Shown here: positions 25,254-33,525 of the stretch, one piece after another | Position numbering within the stretch: position 1 is the stretch's first letter | How the letters are laid out: every line of letters starts with the position of its first letter | DNA from: JAOUEA01 sp039933515 | Lineage (GTDB): Bacteria; Actinomycetota; UBA4738; HRBIN12 | Direction of reading: 5' to 3' | Assembly: GCA_039933515.1 (NCBI GenBank) | Contig: JBDTNY010000127.1 | Coordinates: forward strand, 33,052-97,051 | DNA length: 64,000 nucleotides | Notes under the pieces: model-generated | The model's database searches: none | Told to the model about the DNA's origin: nothing | What the model saw: the letters and a program-made list of their open reading frames with translations, nothing else | Program-made: the position numbers and the translations under genes

Positions 25254-27215
25254 ATGGCGACAGCCGTCGACCAGCACCTCAGACGGCACTGGCTCCGGCG
25301 GATCGTCGCGGTCGCGACGATCCTTGCGCTCTGCGCCGGAGCCCTGGTCGCGTTCGCGATCGTCGCGACCACCGGCCTGCGTCGCGACCTCGAAAGGGGT
25401 GCCGCCGCGCTTCACAAGGGCCGCCAGGCGGTGAGCTACGGCAACCTCATCGACGCCCGCGCGTCATTCGAAGACGCGGCGCGGCGGTTCGATGACGCCG
25501 CCGCCGCAGGTCACGCAGGCGCGTCCGGCATGGTGGCGGCACTGCCGATCCTCGGCCGCAACGTCGATGTGGCCCAAGGGGTGGCGCTCGCGGGGCGCGA
25601 TCTCGCCGATGCGGGCACCCAGCTCGTCGACGTGGTTGCGCAGCTCCCTGACGGACTCGGCTCGCTCGCGCCACAGAACGGCGTGATCCCGCTGGAGGCG
25701 ATCTCCGGCCTGGGCGGGGACATCGCCGGCGTGGCCCGGCGAGCGCATCGTGCCGTCGAGCTGATCGAAGGCACCCCGTCCACCATGCTCTTCGGATCTG
25801 TGGCCCAGGCGCGGTTCGAGGCCGTGCGCGACGTGCGGCGGGTCGCCGACGCGCTGGACGCCACCACAGCCCTGCTCGGCGGCCTGCCTTCGTTCGCGGG
25901 CGCCCAGGGGCCTCGCCACTACTTCTTCGTGGCCGAGAGCCCCGCGGAAGCGCGCGGCACGGGCGGGATCTGGGGTGCCTGGGCGATCCTCACGGTCGAG
26001 CAGGGGCGGTTCTCGTTCTCGGAGTTCCAACCGATCCAGCGGCTTCCCGACCTCCCGCCGGGGCGGGTGCCCGCGCCGAACCCCGACTATCGGCGCAACT
26101 ACGACCAGTACGGCGGGGCGGGGTTCTGGCGGAACATGAATCTCACCCCCGACTTCCCTTCCGCGGCTCGTGCGGTCCTCGCGGCCTACGAGATCGTGGA
26201 CGGCCGCGCCCTCGACGGGGTGCTCAGCGCCGATCCGTTCGCGCTCGCAGAGCTGCTCGACGTCACCGGCCCAACGAGGATCCCCAGTCTCGGCGTGACG
26301 CTCGGGGCCGGCAACGTCGTCGACTTCATGACGAACGAGGCCTACATCCGCTTCCCGGGCGCGTCGCTCGAGCGCAAGGGACTACTGGGCACGGTGGCAG
26401 GAGGTGCATTCGAACGCTTCCTCGGGATGGACGTCCACGGGGTGGCGCGTCTCCGCGCCGTCGCCGACGCGGTGGCCGGGGGGCACCTGAAGATATACAC
26501 CACGGACGCGGCGATGCAGGATGGCCTCGGCCTCGCCCATGCGGACGGTGCCTTCGCCGCTCCCCGGGGCGACATGGTGGCAGTCGTGCTGAACAGCCGC
26601 TCGGGCAGCAAGGTCGACTTCTATGCCCATCGAACGGTCGACTACGACGTGGTGCTCGGTGGCAATGGCGAGGCGATCGGCACGACCTCCGTGGCGATCC
26701 GCAACGACGCGCCCGATCACGGGTTGCCGGGATTCGTGATCGATCCGCTGGCTGCCGGCGGTGAACCCGGCGACAACATCGCGCTCCTCACCGTGAGCTG
26801 CCCCGACCCCTGCGACCTCGTCGAGGCCCAGCGTGACGGACGCGACCAGGGCATGCGCGTGGGCTCCGAACTCGGCTTCCCCTGGTACCAGGACTTCTTC
26901 ACGATCCCGTCGGGGGACACGGGCACGCTCCGCCTGGTCACCAAACGCGAAGGGGTGTGGGCGGGGAACTCGTCGGAAGGGAGCTACCGCCTCACCGTGC
27001 TCACGCAGACCTCGATCGCGCCCACCGAGGTCTCGGTCACGATCCATGCTCCCGAGGGCACGCGGATCACGTGGGCGAGCGAGGAGATGGCGGTGGACGG
27101 AGGTACCGCGGTCTGGCGCGGCACGCCGGGACCCCGGCTCGAGCTGGAGGTCCGTTTCTCTGCACCGGTGCCGCTGCGGTGGTGGCGCAACCTCGCGCGC
27201 GAGCTCCCATTCTAG
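25254..27215 (+). CDS. DUF4012 domain protein
   Basis: This 653-residue protein has one N-terminal membrane helix (residues about 17-40), a helical region and a large extracytoplasmic DUF4012 domain containing RHYFFVAESPAEARGTGGIWG, typical of the family. The rest (about 340-650) is beta-rich with no recognisable active site. DUF4012 genes are common next to polysaccharide and cell-wall genes in actinomycetes and other Gram-positives, but their function is unknown; structural similarity to LytR-type enzymes has been suggested for this general context, which I cannot confirm. It is translationally close-coupled to the BY-kinase gene (two-base gap). Confidence 0.85.
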   Translation: MATAVDQHLRRHWLRRIVAVATILALCAGALVAFAIVATTGLRRDLERGAAALHKGRQAVSYGNLIDARASFEDAARRFDDAAAAGHAGASGMVAALPILGRNVDVAQGVALAGRDLADAGTQLVDVVAQLPDGLGSLAPQNGVIPLEAISGLGGDIAGVARRAHRAVELIEGTPSTMLFGSVAQARFEAVRDVRRVADALDATTALLGGLPSFAGAQGPRHYFFVAESPAEARGTGGIWGAWAILTVEQGRFSFSEFQPIQRLPDLPPGRVPAPNPDYRRNYDQYGGAGFWRNMNLTPDFPSAARAVLAAYEIVDGRALDGVLSADPFALAELLDVTGPTRIPSLGVTLGAGNVVDFMTNEAYIRFPGASLERKGLLGTVAGGAFERFLGMDVHGVARLRAVADAVAGGHLKIYTTDAAMQDGLGLAHADGAFAAPRGDMVAVVLNSRSGSKVDFYAHRTVDYDVVLGGNGEAIGTTSVAIRNDAPDHGLPGFVIDPLAAGGEPGDNIALLTVSCPDPCDLVEAQRDGRDQGMRVGSELGFPWYQDFFTIPSGDTGTLRLVTKREGVWAGNSSEGSYRLTVLTQTSIAPTEVSVTIHAPEGTRITWASEEMAVDGGTAVWRGTPGPRLELEVRFSAPVPLRWWRNLARELPF

Positions 27216-27252
27216 CGGCGCCGGTCACCGCCGAACCGGTCGACGACACGCA

Positions 27253-27283
27253 GGAACGCCCCGGGCTACCCCCGAGGCGTTCC
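27253..27283. terminator. Bidirectional hairpin terminator candidate
   Basis: An 8-bp perfect stem (GGAACGCC / GGCGTTCC) with a mismatch and four further pairs encloses a five-base loop. It sits between the converging DUF4012 gene and the small sortase-substrate-like gene. No T-run follows on either strand. Confidence 0.65.
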
Positions 27284-27300
27284 GAAAGCGATCGTGATGG

Positions 27301-27540
27301 TTAGGCGGCGTGGGCCGCGCGACGGCGGGCCACGAACAGCGCTACGAGCCCGACGACCACGAGGATCGCCGCCACTAGGAGAGGGGTGGAGACATTGCCA
27401 CCCGTGAAGGCGGTGCCTCCGCCGCTGCCGCTCACCACGGTGGTCGGGCTAGGGCTGTTCGTGTAGTCCGCAAGCGCGGTACCCGCCAGCGTGACAACCA
27501 TGACGACGGCCCCCACGAGGATTCCGGCCATCCGCTTCAT
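27301..27540 (-). CDS. Small secreted protein with sortase-signal-like C-terminus
   Basis: This 79-residue protein has a signal peptide (residues 1-24, ending GTALA), a short Ser/Thr/Gly-rich region (about 25-45), then TAFTGG, a hydrophobic segment (STPLLVAAILVVVGLVALF) and a basic tail (VARRRAAHAA). This layout matches a cell-wall sorting signal of the actinobacterial variant type (LAFTG or LPxTG-like), so surface anchoring or simple membrane retention is likely. No sortase gene lies in this window. ATG at 27540 has AAGGG ten bases upstream. A stem-loop lies in its leader. It lies inside the exopolysaccharide region. Confidence 0.75.
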   Translation of the reverse strand: MKRMAGILVGAVVMVVTLAGTALADYTNSPSPTTVVSGSGGGTAFTGGNVSTPLLVAAILVVVGLVALFVARRRAAHAA

Positions 27541-27568
27541 GCTGGTGGATCCCTTCTGTCGCCTGTAC

Positions 27569-27586
27569 GGCTCTCGGACGAGAGCC
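27569..27586 (-). promoter_or_regulatory. Stem-loop in leader of small secreted protein gene
   Basis: The sequence GGCTCTC-GGAC-GAGAGCC forms a perfect seven-bp stem about 30 bases upstream of the ATG at 27540, just before its ribosome site. It may affect mRNA stability or translation. I could not match this leader to a known riboswitch class. Confidence 0.35.
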
Positions 27587-27719
27587 TCGATACGAGACCG
27601 ATGATAGGCCGTTCGGGCTAACCGTCGCAACCACCGAAGGCCCATTCATGCAGGTCCAAAGGGCTTATACCCATAGGAGGGCCTCAAGAAACACGGTTGC
27701 GCCGGTCGATACCACCGGT

Positions 27720-27911
27720 GTGAAGTTCAGGGCCTCTACCCTCGATCGAGTCGCCACGGCGTATGCCGAAGCTGTGGCCGCGGGCGACCTCGAGGCCGCC
27801 GAGGGCTGGTTCGCGACCGCCCGCTACGTGGCCGATCGCGAGGCCGAGCGCGAACGGGCGCCCCGCGCGTCGTGGCCCCCCGCACGAGCCCGTCGCCTCT
27901 CGCTTCGCTGA
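27720..27911 (+). CDS. Small hypothetical helical protein
   Basis: A 63-residue frame starting at GTG 27720 (FRASTLDRVATAYAEAVAAG, then DLEAAEGWFATARYVADREA) has strong third-position GC from this point on, whereas the frame upstream to an ATG at 27648 does not, so coding probably begins near 27720. The predicted helices resemble a TPR-like or small coiled fold. No ribosome binding site is clear; a hairpin CCGGT/ACCGG lies immediately upstream. I do not recognise a family. It is transcribed toward the Wzy-like gene. Confidence 0.45.
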   Translation: MKFRASTLDRVATAYAEAVAAGDLEAAEGWFATARYVADREAERERAPRASWPPARARRLSLR

Positions 27912-28014
27912 CGGGATGCACCATCGTTCGGACGAGGACGTTCGGCCGTTCCCGCAGGCCAGGCCCACTGCTAGGCTCGCGCTACGGCGCTTCCCCCGAC
28001 CCGCGCCGCCCTCG

Positions 28015-29430
28015 ATGCCCCTGCCCTCGTCCGACCGAGTGAGTCTTCCTGTTCGCCCCCCGTGGGCGCCCTCGGGGCCTGCCTCCGACTCGATGACCCG
28101 GGTCCGGCGCCACGCGGCTTGGCCGCTCCTCATGCTCTTTCCCATGCTGCCCCTGTGGTGGCTACTGGGCGTGGCGGGCTTCATCCTGCCGCTGATGGCG
28201 GTGCCGCTCATCGCGTCGCTGCTGGTCCGCCGGCGGATCACGGCCCCAAAAGGCATCGCGCTCTACCTGACGTTCCTGGTGTGGTGCGCGTTCTCGGCCA
28301 CCCAGCTGAGCGACCCGAAACAGGCGCTCTCCCTCGTCTACCATGGGGGGATCTACGTGGCGGCCGGGGCGCTCTTCCTCTACGTCTTGAACCGCACGCG
28401 GCAGGAGTTGCCGACGGCCACCGTCGTCCGCTGCCTCGCCGTGTTCTTCGTGATCACGGTGGTCGGCGGCATCGTCGGGATGGTCATCCCGGCTGTCACG
28501 ATCCCGACCCCGGCCCGCGCGATGATGCCGGCACAGCTCCTGAACGAACGCTTCGTGAGCGACCTGGTCAGGGCCTCGACGTCGTCTGCCCGCGCGTTCG
28601 GCGCGTATCCGATCCACCGACCCCAGGCGCCGTTCACCTACACGAACCAGTGGGGGGCGGCGTACGCGATGACGCTGCCCTTCGCGATCTGCGGGCTGGC
28701 CTTCGTGCGTCGCCGGCTCCATCGTGACCTGCTGCTGCTGGTGATCGTCCTCTCGGTCTTCCCGCTGGTCTTCTCCTTGAACCGCGGCGCGTGGCTATCG
28801 GTCGCCGCGGGCCTCGCGTACGCGACGCTGCGCTCAGCCCGCGGCCGCAACGCCCAACTGCTGAAGATCGCGGCACTCGGGTCGCTCGTGGTCGGCGCGT
28901 TGCTGTTCCTGACACCGCTGGGCGAGATCATCATGATCCGTCTGACGAACGGGTACGGCGATGCCCACCGAGCGGAGCTGTACGCGCAGTCGATCGAGCT
29001 CGTGCGCGCGTCGCCGATCCTCGGGCACGGGGCGCCCGTGATGGTGTCGGGGAACCTTTCGGCGGGTACCCACGGCCAGCTCTGGAACATCCTCGTCTCG
29101 CAGGGGGTCCCCGGACTCGTCCTGTTCGTCGGCTGGCTCGGGTGGGCCTGGTGGAAGGCCTCGAGACCGCTGGCGCCCACCGCCTCCGGCGACCGGTGGG
29201 TGCGGCTCTGGTGCGAGGTTGCGATCTTCGTCGCGGTCGTTCAGCTGCCGTTCTACGACCTGCTGCCGTGGGGCCTTCCGATCGCCATGGTGGCGGCGGC
29301 GCTTGCGTGGCGCGAGGGCGATCAGCTCGCAGGTCCCGCACGGCGGGCGGCCTCAGCGGCTACGGCCGCGGCGCCGTCCGCGGCGAACCGCGGGTTCGCC
29401 GGGGCACCGCGGACGGCGGCGCCCAGGTAG
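28015..29430 (+). CDS. O-antigen ligase/polymerase (Wzy) family membrane protein
   Basis: This 471-residue protein has about eleven membrane segments and the Wzy_C/O-antigen ligase pattern: a large external loop with SPILGHGAPVMVSGNLSAGT containing the conserved H, followed by HGQLWNILVSQGVPGLVLFVGW. It is expected to polymerise exopolysaccharide repeat units on the outer membrane face or ligate glycans. Start is uncertain: ATG 28015 has a -10-like TAGGCT about 38 bases upstream; ATG 28093 lies right before the first helix. Its last 109 bases overlap the end of the convergent APH-like gene, an unusual antiparallel coding overlap; the overlapping tails of both proteins are Ala-rich. Confidence 0.82.
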   Translation: MPLPSSDRVSLPVRPPWAPSGPASDSMTRVRRHAAWPLLMLFPMLPLWWLLGVAGFILPLMAVPLIASLLVRRRITAPKGIALYLTFLVWCAFSATQLSDPKQALSLVYHGGIYVAAGALFLYVLNRTRQELPTATVVRCLAVFFVITVVGGIVGMVIPAVTIPTPARAMMPAQLLNERFVSDLVRASTSSARAFGAYPIHRPQAPFTYTNQWGAAYAMTLPFAICGLAFVRRRLHRDLLLLVIVLSVFPLVFSLNRGAWLSVAAGLAYATLRSARGRNAQLLKIAALGSLVVGALLFLTPLGEIIMIRLTNGYGDAHRAELYAQSIELVRASPILGHGAPVMVSGNLSAGTHGQLWNILVSQGVPGLVLFVGWLGWAWWKASRPLAPTASGDRWVRLWCEVAIFVAVVQLPFYDLLPWGLPIAMVAAALAWREGDQLAGPARRAASAATAAAPSAANRGFAGAPRTAAPR

Positions 29431-30590
29431 CGAAGGCCCACCTCCGCGACATGCACCCCGAGCGTGAGCTCGATCTGCTCGGGACGGCAGCCGAACGCTC
29501 GAAGGAGCACCGCCCCAGCCTCGCGCGCTTGGCCGAACGCCTCAGCCACGGAACGGCGCGCACCGATGAATGCCCGCTGGAAGCAGAAGTGCGGCAGGTC
29601 GAGCCCGGCGGGCACGTCGTAGCCCGCGTGCTCCCAATCCCATGCGACCACCCCGCCGTCGTCGATCCCGAGGTTCCAGGGCGACCAGTCGCCGTGCCAG
29701 CCGCCGTGCTCCAGCTCGATCCCCGAGACCCGGTCGAGCGCGTCGAGGAGATCGCCGATCGCGACGGCGAGGGCGGGATCGGCTCCGGTCCGGGCCGCAT
29801 CCTCCCAGGTGGCGCGGAGCCGCTCGCGCACCGGCGACTCGGCGTAGGTCGACGAGCCGGTGCTCCCGAGGCGTTCGACGACCTCTCGGGTCGCGGCAAC
29901 CGGCGGCGGTGACGCGGCACGCCACCGTCGGATCGACGCGGGCAACGGCGCACTGACGACGAGGCGGTGACCCCCCCAGGCGCCTGCCTCCCTCAGTCGT
30001 GGCGCGACGACGGTTCCCGCAGATCCCGCCATCGCGGACAACGCGATCGCCTCGGCAGCCAAACGCTCGTCGGTCGCGGTGTTCCACCCCACCTTGGCGT
30101 AGGCCAGGGTGGCGCCATCGCCATCGACGACCTGCACGACCGGCTTGCGCGAGGGGGACGGTGGGCGCACGTTCACCACCAGGGAAACCGGGACCTCGAG
30201 TAGCTCCTCGAGCGCTGCGGCGAGCCGTTGGCCGCGCGGCGCCGCGAGCGACATCTGCGCTCCCGGCGCCCCGTAAACCAGCAGCTGGTCGCGGAAGAAC
30301 GTGCCGCCCATGCCCGCGCCGATCACCGCGGCCGCCGCCCTGCGCCCCAATCGTGCTCCGCCCGACCTCGTGCCGGCGCCGGCAGCGAGCGCCCCGGCGC
30401 CCGTTGCACGTTCAGCCGGTACGAGGACCCTGGGAGCCCGGGCGTTAGGCACCACGCGGTAGCGCTCGAGGACGTCGGTGCCAGAAGGTGGCTGTTCCAG
30501 CGTCACCCCGATACCGTCGACACCCCCCCACAAGACATCGGCGATCCAGACGAGATCGGAGCTCGCGCCCGGGCCGAGGGTCGTCCGCAT
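29322..30590 (-). CDS. APH-fold (aminoglycoside phosphotransferase-like) protein
   Basis: This 422-residue protein has a C-terminal phosphotransferase/choline-kinase-like fold with the catalytic loop LEHGGWHGDWSPWNLGID and the following metal-binding GGVVAWDWEHAG (Brenner motif HGDxxxxN and DxE). Earlier parts contain VVQVVDGDGATLAYAKVGW, resembling a kinase N-lobe with its ATP-binding lysine. The first 130 residues (an SAM- or nucleotide-like region, DLVWIADVLWGGVDG) are not recognisable. It might phosphorylate a sugar or a lipid precursor in the exopolysaccharide locus; inference only. ATG 30590 and GTG 30599 are both possible starts; no ribosome site is clear. Confidence 0.65.
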   Translation of the reverse strand: MRTTLGPGASSDLVWIADVLWGGVDGIGVTLEQPPSGTDVLERYRVVPNARAPRVLVPAERATGAGALAAGAGTRSGGARLGRRAAAAVIGAGMGGTFFRDQLLVYGAPGAQMSLAAPRGQRLAAALEELLEVPVSLVVNVRPPSPSRKPVVQVVDGDGATLAYAKVGWNTATDERLAAEAIALSAMAGSAGTVVAPRLREAGAWGGHRLVVSAPLPASIRRWRAASPPPVAATREVVERLGSTGSSTYAESPVRERLRATWEDAARTGADPALAVAIGDLLDALDRVSGIELEHGGWHGDWSPWNLGIDDGGVVAWDWEHAGYDVPAGLDLPHFCFQRAFIGARRSVAEAFGQAREAGAVLLRAFGCRPEQIELTLGVHVAEVGLRYLGAAVRGAPANPRFAADGAAAVAAEAARRAGPAS

Positions 30591-30650
30591 GTCGGTCACG
30601 GCCGCAAGGCTACGCCCCCGGAGGAGCACCGCGGCCGGAAGATCACGGGT

Positions 30651-31853
30651 TCAGCCGCGGGGCAGACCGAGCGCGTAGATCCTGCCGTCGCGCACGCCGA
30701 CGAACAGGCGTCCGTCGGAGATCGCGGGCGAGGTGCTGATCCCGCGAGAGAAGAACCCGCCCTCGAACTTCCAGCCCGAGTTCCACAGTTCGCCCCCCGT
30801 GGCGGCATCGAGCGCATATAGACGGTGATCGAACGACCCGAGGAACAGGATGCCACCGGCGTATGAGGGCGACGACGTGCTGTAGTCGGCGAGCGTCGCC
30901 CGCCATGCGATGCGGCCGTCGGCGACGTCGAGGGCGACCGCGTGGCCCGTCATCGTTCCGTTCGCCAAGGTCTCTCCCGTCGTCACGTAGACGCGGCCCT
31001 CGGCGACGGCCGGGGCCATCCGTACGACGCCGGCGGCGCCGTCGATCAGCACGTCGGCCCGCCACTGCTCGCGGCCGGTCGCCGCGTCGAACGCGTACAC
31101 CCTCCCCCGGTCGGTGCCCACGAACACGCGACCGCCCGCGACGGCGGGAACGCCCCGTCCGCGCCCCCAGATGTCCGCGCTCCACTCGAGCTCGCCGGTC
31201 GTCGCGTTCAAGGCAAACACTCGCTGTTGGTCGGAAGCCACGAAGACGAGGCCGTTCGATGCGGCCGCAGCGTCCCACACGGTCCACGTGTGGTAGCTCC
31301 AATTCCGCCCACCCGTGGCCGCGTCGAACGCAGAGACGTCGCCACCTCGCGACCCCACGATCACCTGGCCCCCGGTGACGAGCGGTGGCGCCGTCACGGC
31401 GCCACCCAGATCCTGGCTCCAGCGCACCGCACCCGTCGCCGCCGCGAACGCGTACAGGGATCCGCTGTCCGAGCCCACGAATACGGAGCCACCGGCGACC
31501 GCCGGTGAGGACCGGACGGGGCCGCCGGTCTGGCGCGACCACAAGATGACGCCGGCGTTGGCACCCAGGGCGTAGAGCCGGCCGTCGTCGGAGCCCACGT
31601 AGATCACGCCGTTGACGACGGCGGCCGACGAGTTCACGCCTTCGGCTGAGGGCCGGGTCGCGCGCGACCACTTGATCTCGAGGCGGTCGAGCCGATCTGC
31701 GGGGATCGCCGGACCGGTGGCCACGCCCGTCCTCGCCGGGTTCGCGTGGTACTGGGGCCAGTCCGCCCGTGCGGGCACGGAGAGTGAGAGCGTCAACGCG
31801 CACACCGCCACCGCGGTGCGGGCGGCTGCGCGCCGGGGGGATCGACCGAACAT
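30651..31853 (-). CDS. Secreted PQQ-like beta-propeller protein
   Basis: This 400-residue protein has a Sec signal peptide (cleavage after PARA, before DWPQYH) and seven to eight PQQ-type repeats, each ending in a pattern such as GVIYVGSDDGRLYALGANAG or SVFVGSDSGSLYAFAAATG. WPQYHANPARTG near the mature N-terminus is typical of secreted propeller proteins. No quinoprotein active site or calcium-binding set can be identified. It lies inside the exopolysaccharide locus and may scaffold assembly at the cell surface. ATG 31853 is preceded by GGAGG five bases upstream; the site is enclosed by an inverted repeat. Confidence 0.85.
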   Translation of the reverse strand: MFGRSPRRAAARTAVAVCALTLSLSVPARADWPQYHANPARTGVATGPAIPADRLDRLEIKWSRATRPSAEGVNSSAAVVNGVIYVGSDDGRLYALGANAGVILWSRQTGGPVRSSPAVAGGSVFVGSDSGSLYAFAAATGAVRWSQDLGGAVTAPPLVTGGQVIVGSRGGDVSAFDAATGGRNWSYHTWTVWDAAAASNGLVFVASDQQRVFALNATTGELEWSADIWGRGRGVPAVAGGRVFVGTDRGRVYAFDAATGREQWRADVLIDGAAGVVRMAPAVAEGRVYVTTGETLANGTMTGHAVALDVADGRIAWRATLADYSTSSPSYAGGILFLGSFDHRLYALDAATGGELWNSGWKFEGGFFSRGISTSPAISDGRLFVGVRDGRIYALGLPRG

Positions 31854-31854
31854 G

Positions 31855-31870
31855 GGTACCTCCAGGTACC
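31855..31870 (-). promoter_or_regulatory. Inverted repeat enclosing the ribosome binding site
   Basis: GGTACC-TGGA-GGTACC on the minus strand forms a six-bp hairpin whose loop is part of the Shine-Dalgarno sequence, one base before the ATG of the PQQ-propeller gene. It could mask the ribosome site or bind a repressor. Confidence 0.4.
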
Positions 31871-31944
31871 GGGGGAAGGCCTGTCCAGGCTACCGGGAAC
31901 CGTGCGGGCGGGACCGGACCGGTCTGCCTGCCGGCCGGCAGGGA

Positions 31945-33525
31945 TCAGACTTCGACAGCCTCGAGGATCTCGCTCGGCTCGGCGATCTCCGGTGCCGTTC
32001 CACCTCGGAGCGCCCCGAGGAAGGCGTCCATCCGCAACGCGCTCCGCCACCGCAGGAGCACGGCGGTGTAGGCCGCGCCCGCCGTGATGAGGAACACCGC
32101 GAGACCGGGAACGGTGGCCCCGAGCGTGAGGCGCACCGTAAGCCCGATCCCGCCCACGCAGAGCAACGCGGCCGCGACGACGATCGCATACCCACGCCCG
32201 AACGGACGCATGCCGAGGAACCACCAGACCTCGGCCAAGGCCAGCAGGTTGTCCACGACGATCGACACCGCCCACGCCACCGCCGCTCCCTCCATGCCGA
32301 ACCGCGGGATCAGCAGCAGGTTGAGGCCCACGTTCAGTCCGATCGCGACGGCCGTGTTCACGAGGTTCCACGAGCTCTTGCCGCCCATCAACAGAACCAC
32401 GGTGACGTTGCCCGTCCCCAGGTTCACGAGCATCGCGACGGCGAGGATCGCCAGGGCGCCCTGGCCCGACGTGAACGCGGGCCCGAACACCCTCAACAGG
32501 AGCGGAGCGAAGCACGCGAGGGTCAGGAACAGCGGCCATGAGACGGCGATCAACCACCACGTCGCGGTCTGATACAGGGTCTGGGCTCCGTCCCGATCCT
32601 CACGAGCGAGCAATCCGGCGATCTGTGGCGCGATGGCGAGCCGCACCGCCTGGAGCGCAAAGGTCCCGACCATCACGACTCGGCTGACCGCGGCGTAGAC
32701 GCCCACCTCGGCGGTCGGACGGAAGAGGCCGAGCAGGAGCACGTCGAACCACAGCACCGTGACCTGGAACGCGGCCGCGACCCCGCGGGGCGCTGAGAAG
32801 CGCCAGAAGGACCGCGCGATCGCGGCGAGCGAACGGGTCGGCACGCCCGTGGACCCGAGACGCCGGTGCAGCCGCGAGAGCGCGATCATCGCGGCGACAC
32901 ACGCCACGGCCTCGGGCAGCCCCCAGCCGGCGGCGATCCAAGCCGAGCCGAGACCGGCGGCCAGGGCCGGGGCGACGAGCACAGGCTTGAGCACGGGGGT
33001 GAGGACGCTGTCGATCGCGACGAACGGCACCATCGTGCCGAACCCGCGCGAGGCGGCGAGGGCGACCGTCGCCGTCGTGGCGACCGGCAGGAACGGCGCG
33101 AGCCCGCGGATGAACGCCGCTCCCTCGGCGCGATGGTCCCCCACGAACCAGATCGCGAGCCGGTCGGCGCCGAGCCACACGGCGAGTCCCATGACCGCGC
33201 CGGCGATCGCAGCAGGCACCAGGGCGACGGCGATGATCGTGCCGATCTCCTGCGTTCGACCCAGCGCGCGGGCCCTCGAGACGAACCGAACCACGCCGCT
33301 ATCGGCTCCGAGCTCCGCGACGTTGGCTGCGATCGTGAATACCGCGATCGCGCCGAAGACCACCCCGGCGCCCGAGGGCCCGAGGGCCCGGGTGATCACG
33401 ATCACGAGCACGAAGCCGAGTGCGCCGGCGAGCACGAGCCCCGCGAGGTTCAGCGTGCCCCCGCGGGCGACAGACCGAAGCTCGGGCCGCGGGACCGTCG
33501 AGACCGAGACCCGGGGCTCAGACAC
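31945..33525 (-). CDS. Polysaccharide flippase (Wzx/oligosaccharide flippase family)
   Basis: This 526-residue protein has about 12-14 membrane helices and the MATE/MOP-superfamily pattern of Wzx-type flippases (VITRALGPSGAGVVFGAIAVF near residue 40-60, LLLIPRFGMEGAAVAWAVS near 400). It is expected to move lipid-linked oligosaccharides across the inner membrane. The GTG at 33525 overlaps the GT2 stop by eight bases; an adjacent GTG at 33528 is equally possible. It follows GT2 in the same operon, consistent with a Wzx/Wzy pathway together with the Wzy-like gene. Confidence 0.9.
   Translation of the reverse strand: MSEPRVSVSTVPRPELRSVARGGTLNLAGLVLAGALGFVLVIVITRALGPSGAGVVFGAIAVFTIAANVAELGADSGVVRFVSRARALGRTQEIGTIIAVALVPAAIAGAVMGLAVWLGADRLAIWFVGDHRAEGAAFIRGLAPFLPVATTATVALAASRGFGTMVPFVAIDSVLTPVLKPVLVAPALAAGLGSAWIAAGWGLPEAVACVAAMIALSRLHRRLGSTGVPTRSLAAIARSFWRFSAPRGVAAAFQVTVLWFDVLLLGLFRPTAEVGVYAAVSRVVMVGTFALQAVRLAIAPQIAGLLAREDRDGAQTLYQTATWWLIAVSWPLFLTLACFAPLLLRVFGPAFTSGQGALAILAVAMLVNLGTGNVTVVLLMGGKSSWNLVNTAVAIGLNVGLNLLLIPRFGMEGAAVAWAVSIVVDNLLALAEVWWFLGMRPFGRGYAIVVAAALLCVGGIGLTVRLTLGATVPGLAVFLITAGAAYTAVLLRWRSALRMDAFLGALRGGTAPEIAEPSEILEAVEV

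Noticed and set aside
27648..27719. Longer start (ATG 27648) for the small frame ending at 27911
   Set aside because: Third-position GC is low before 27720 and the segment also holds hairpins, so it looks like leader rather than coding.
27541..27719. Possible c-di-GMP or other riboswitch in the divergent spacer
   Set aside because: Hairpins are present, but I could not find conserved core elements of a known class in the right order.
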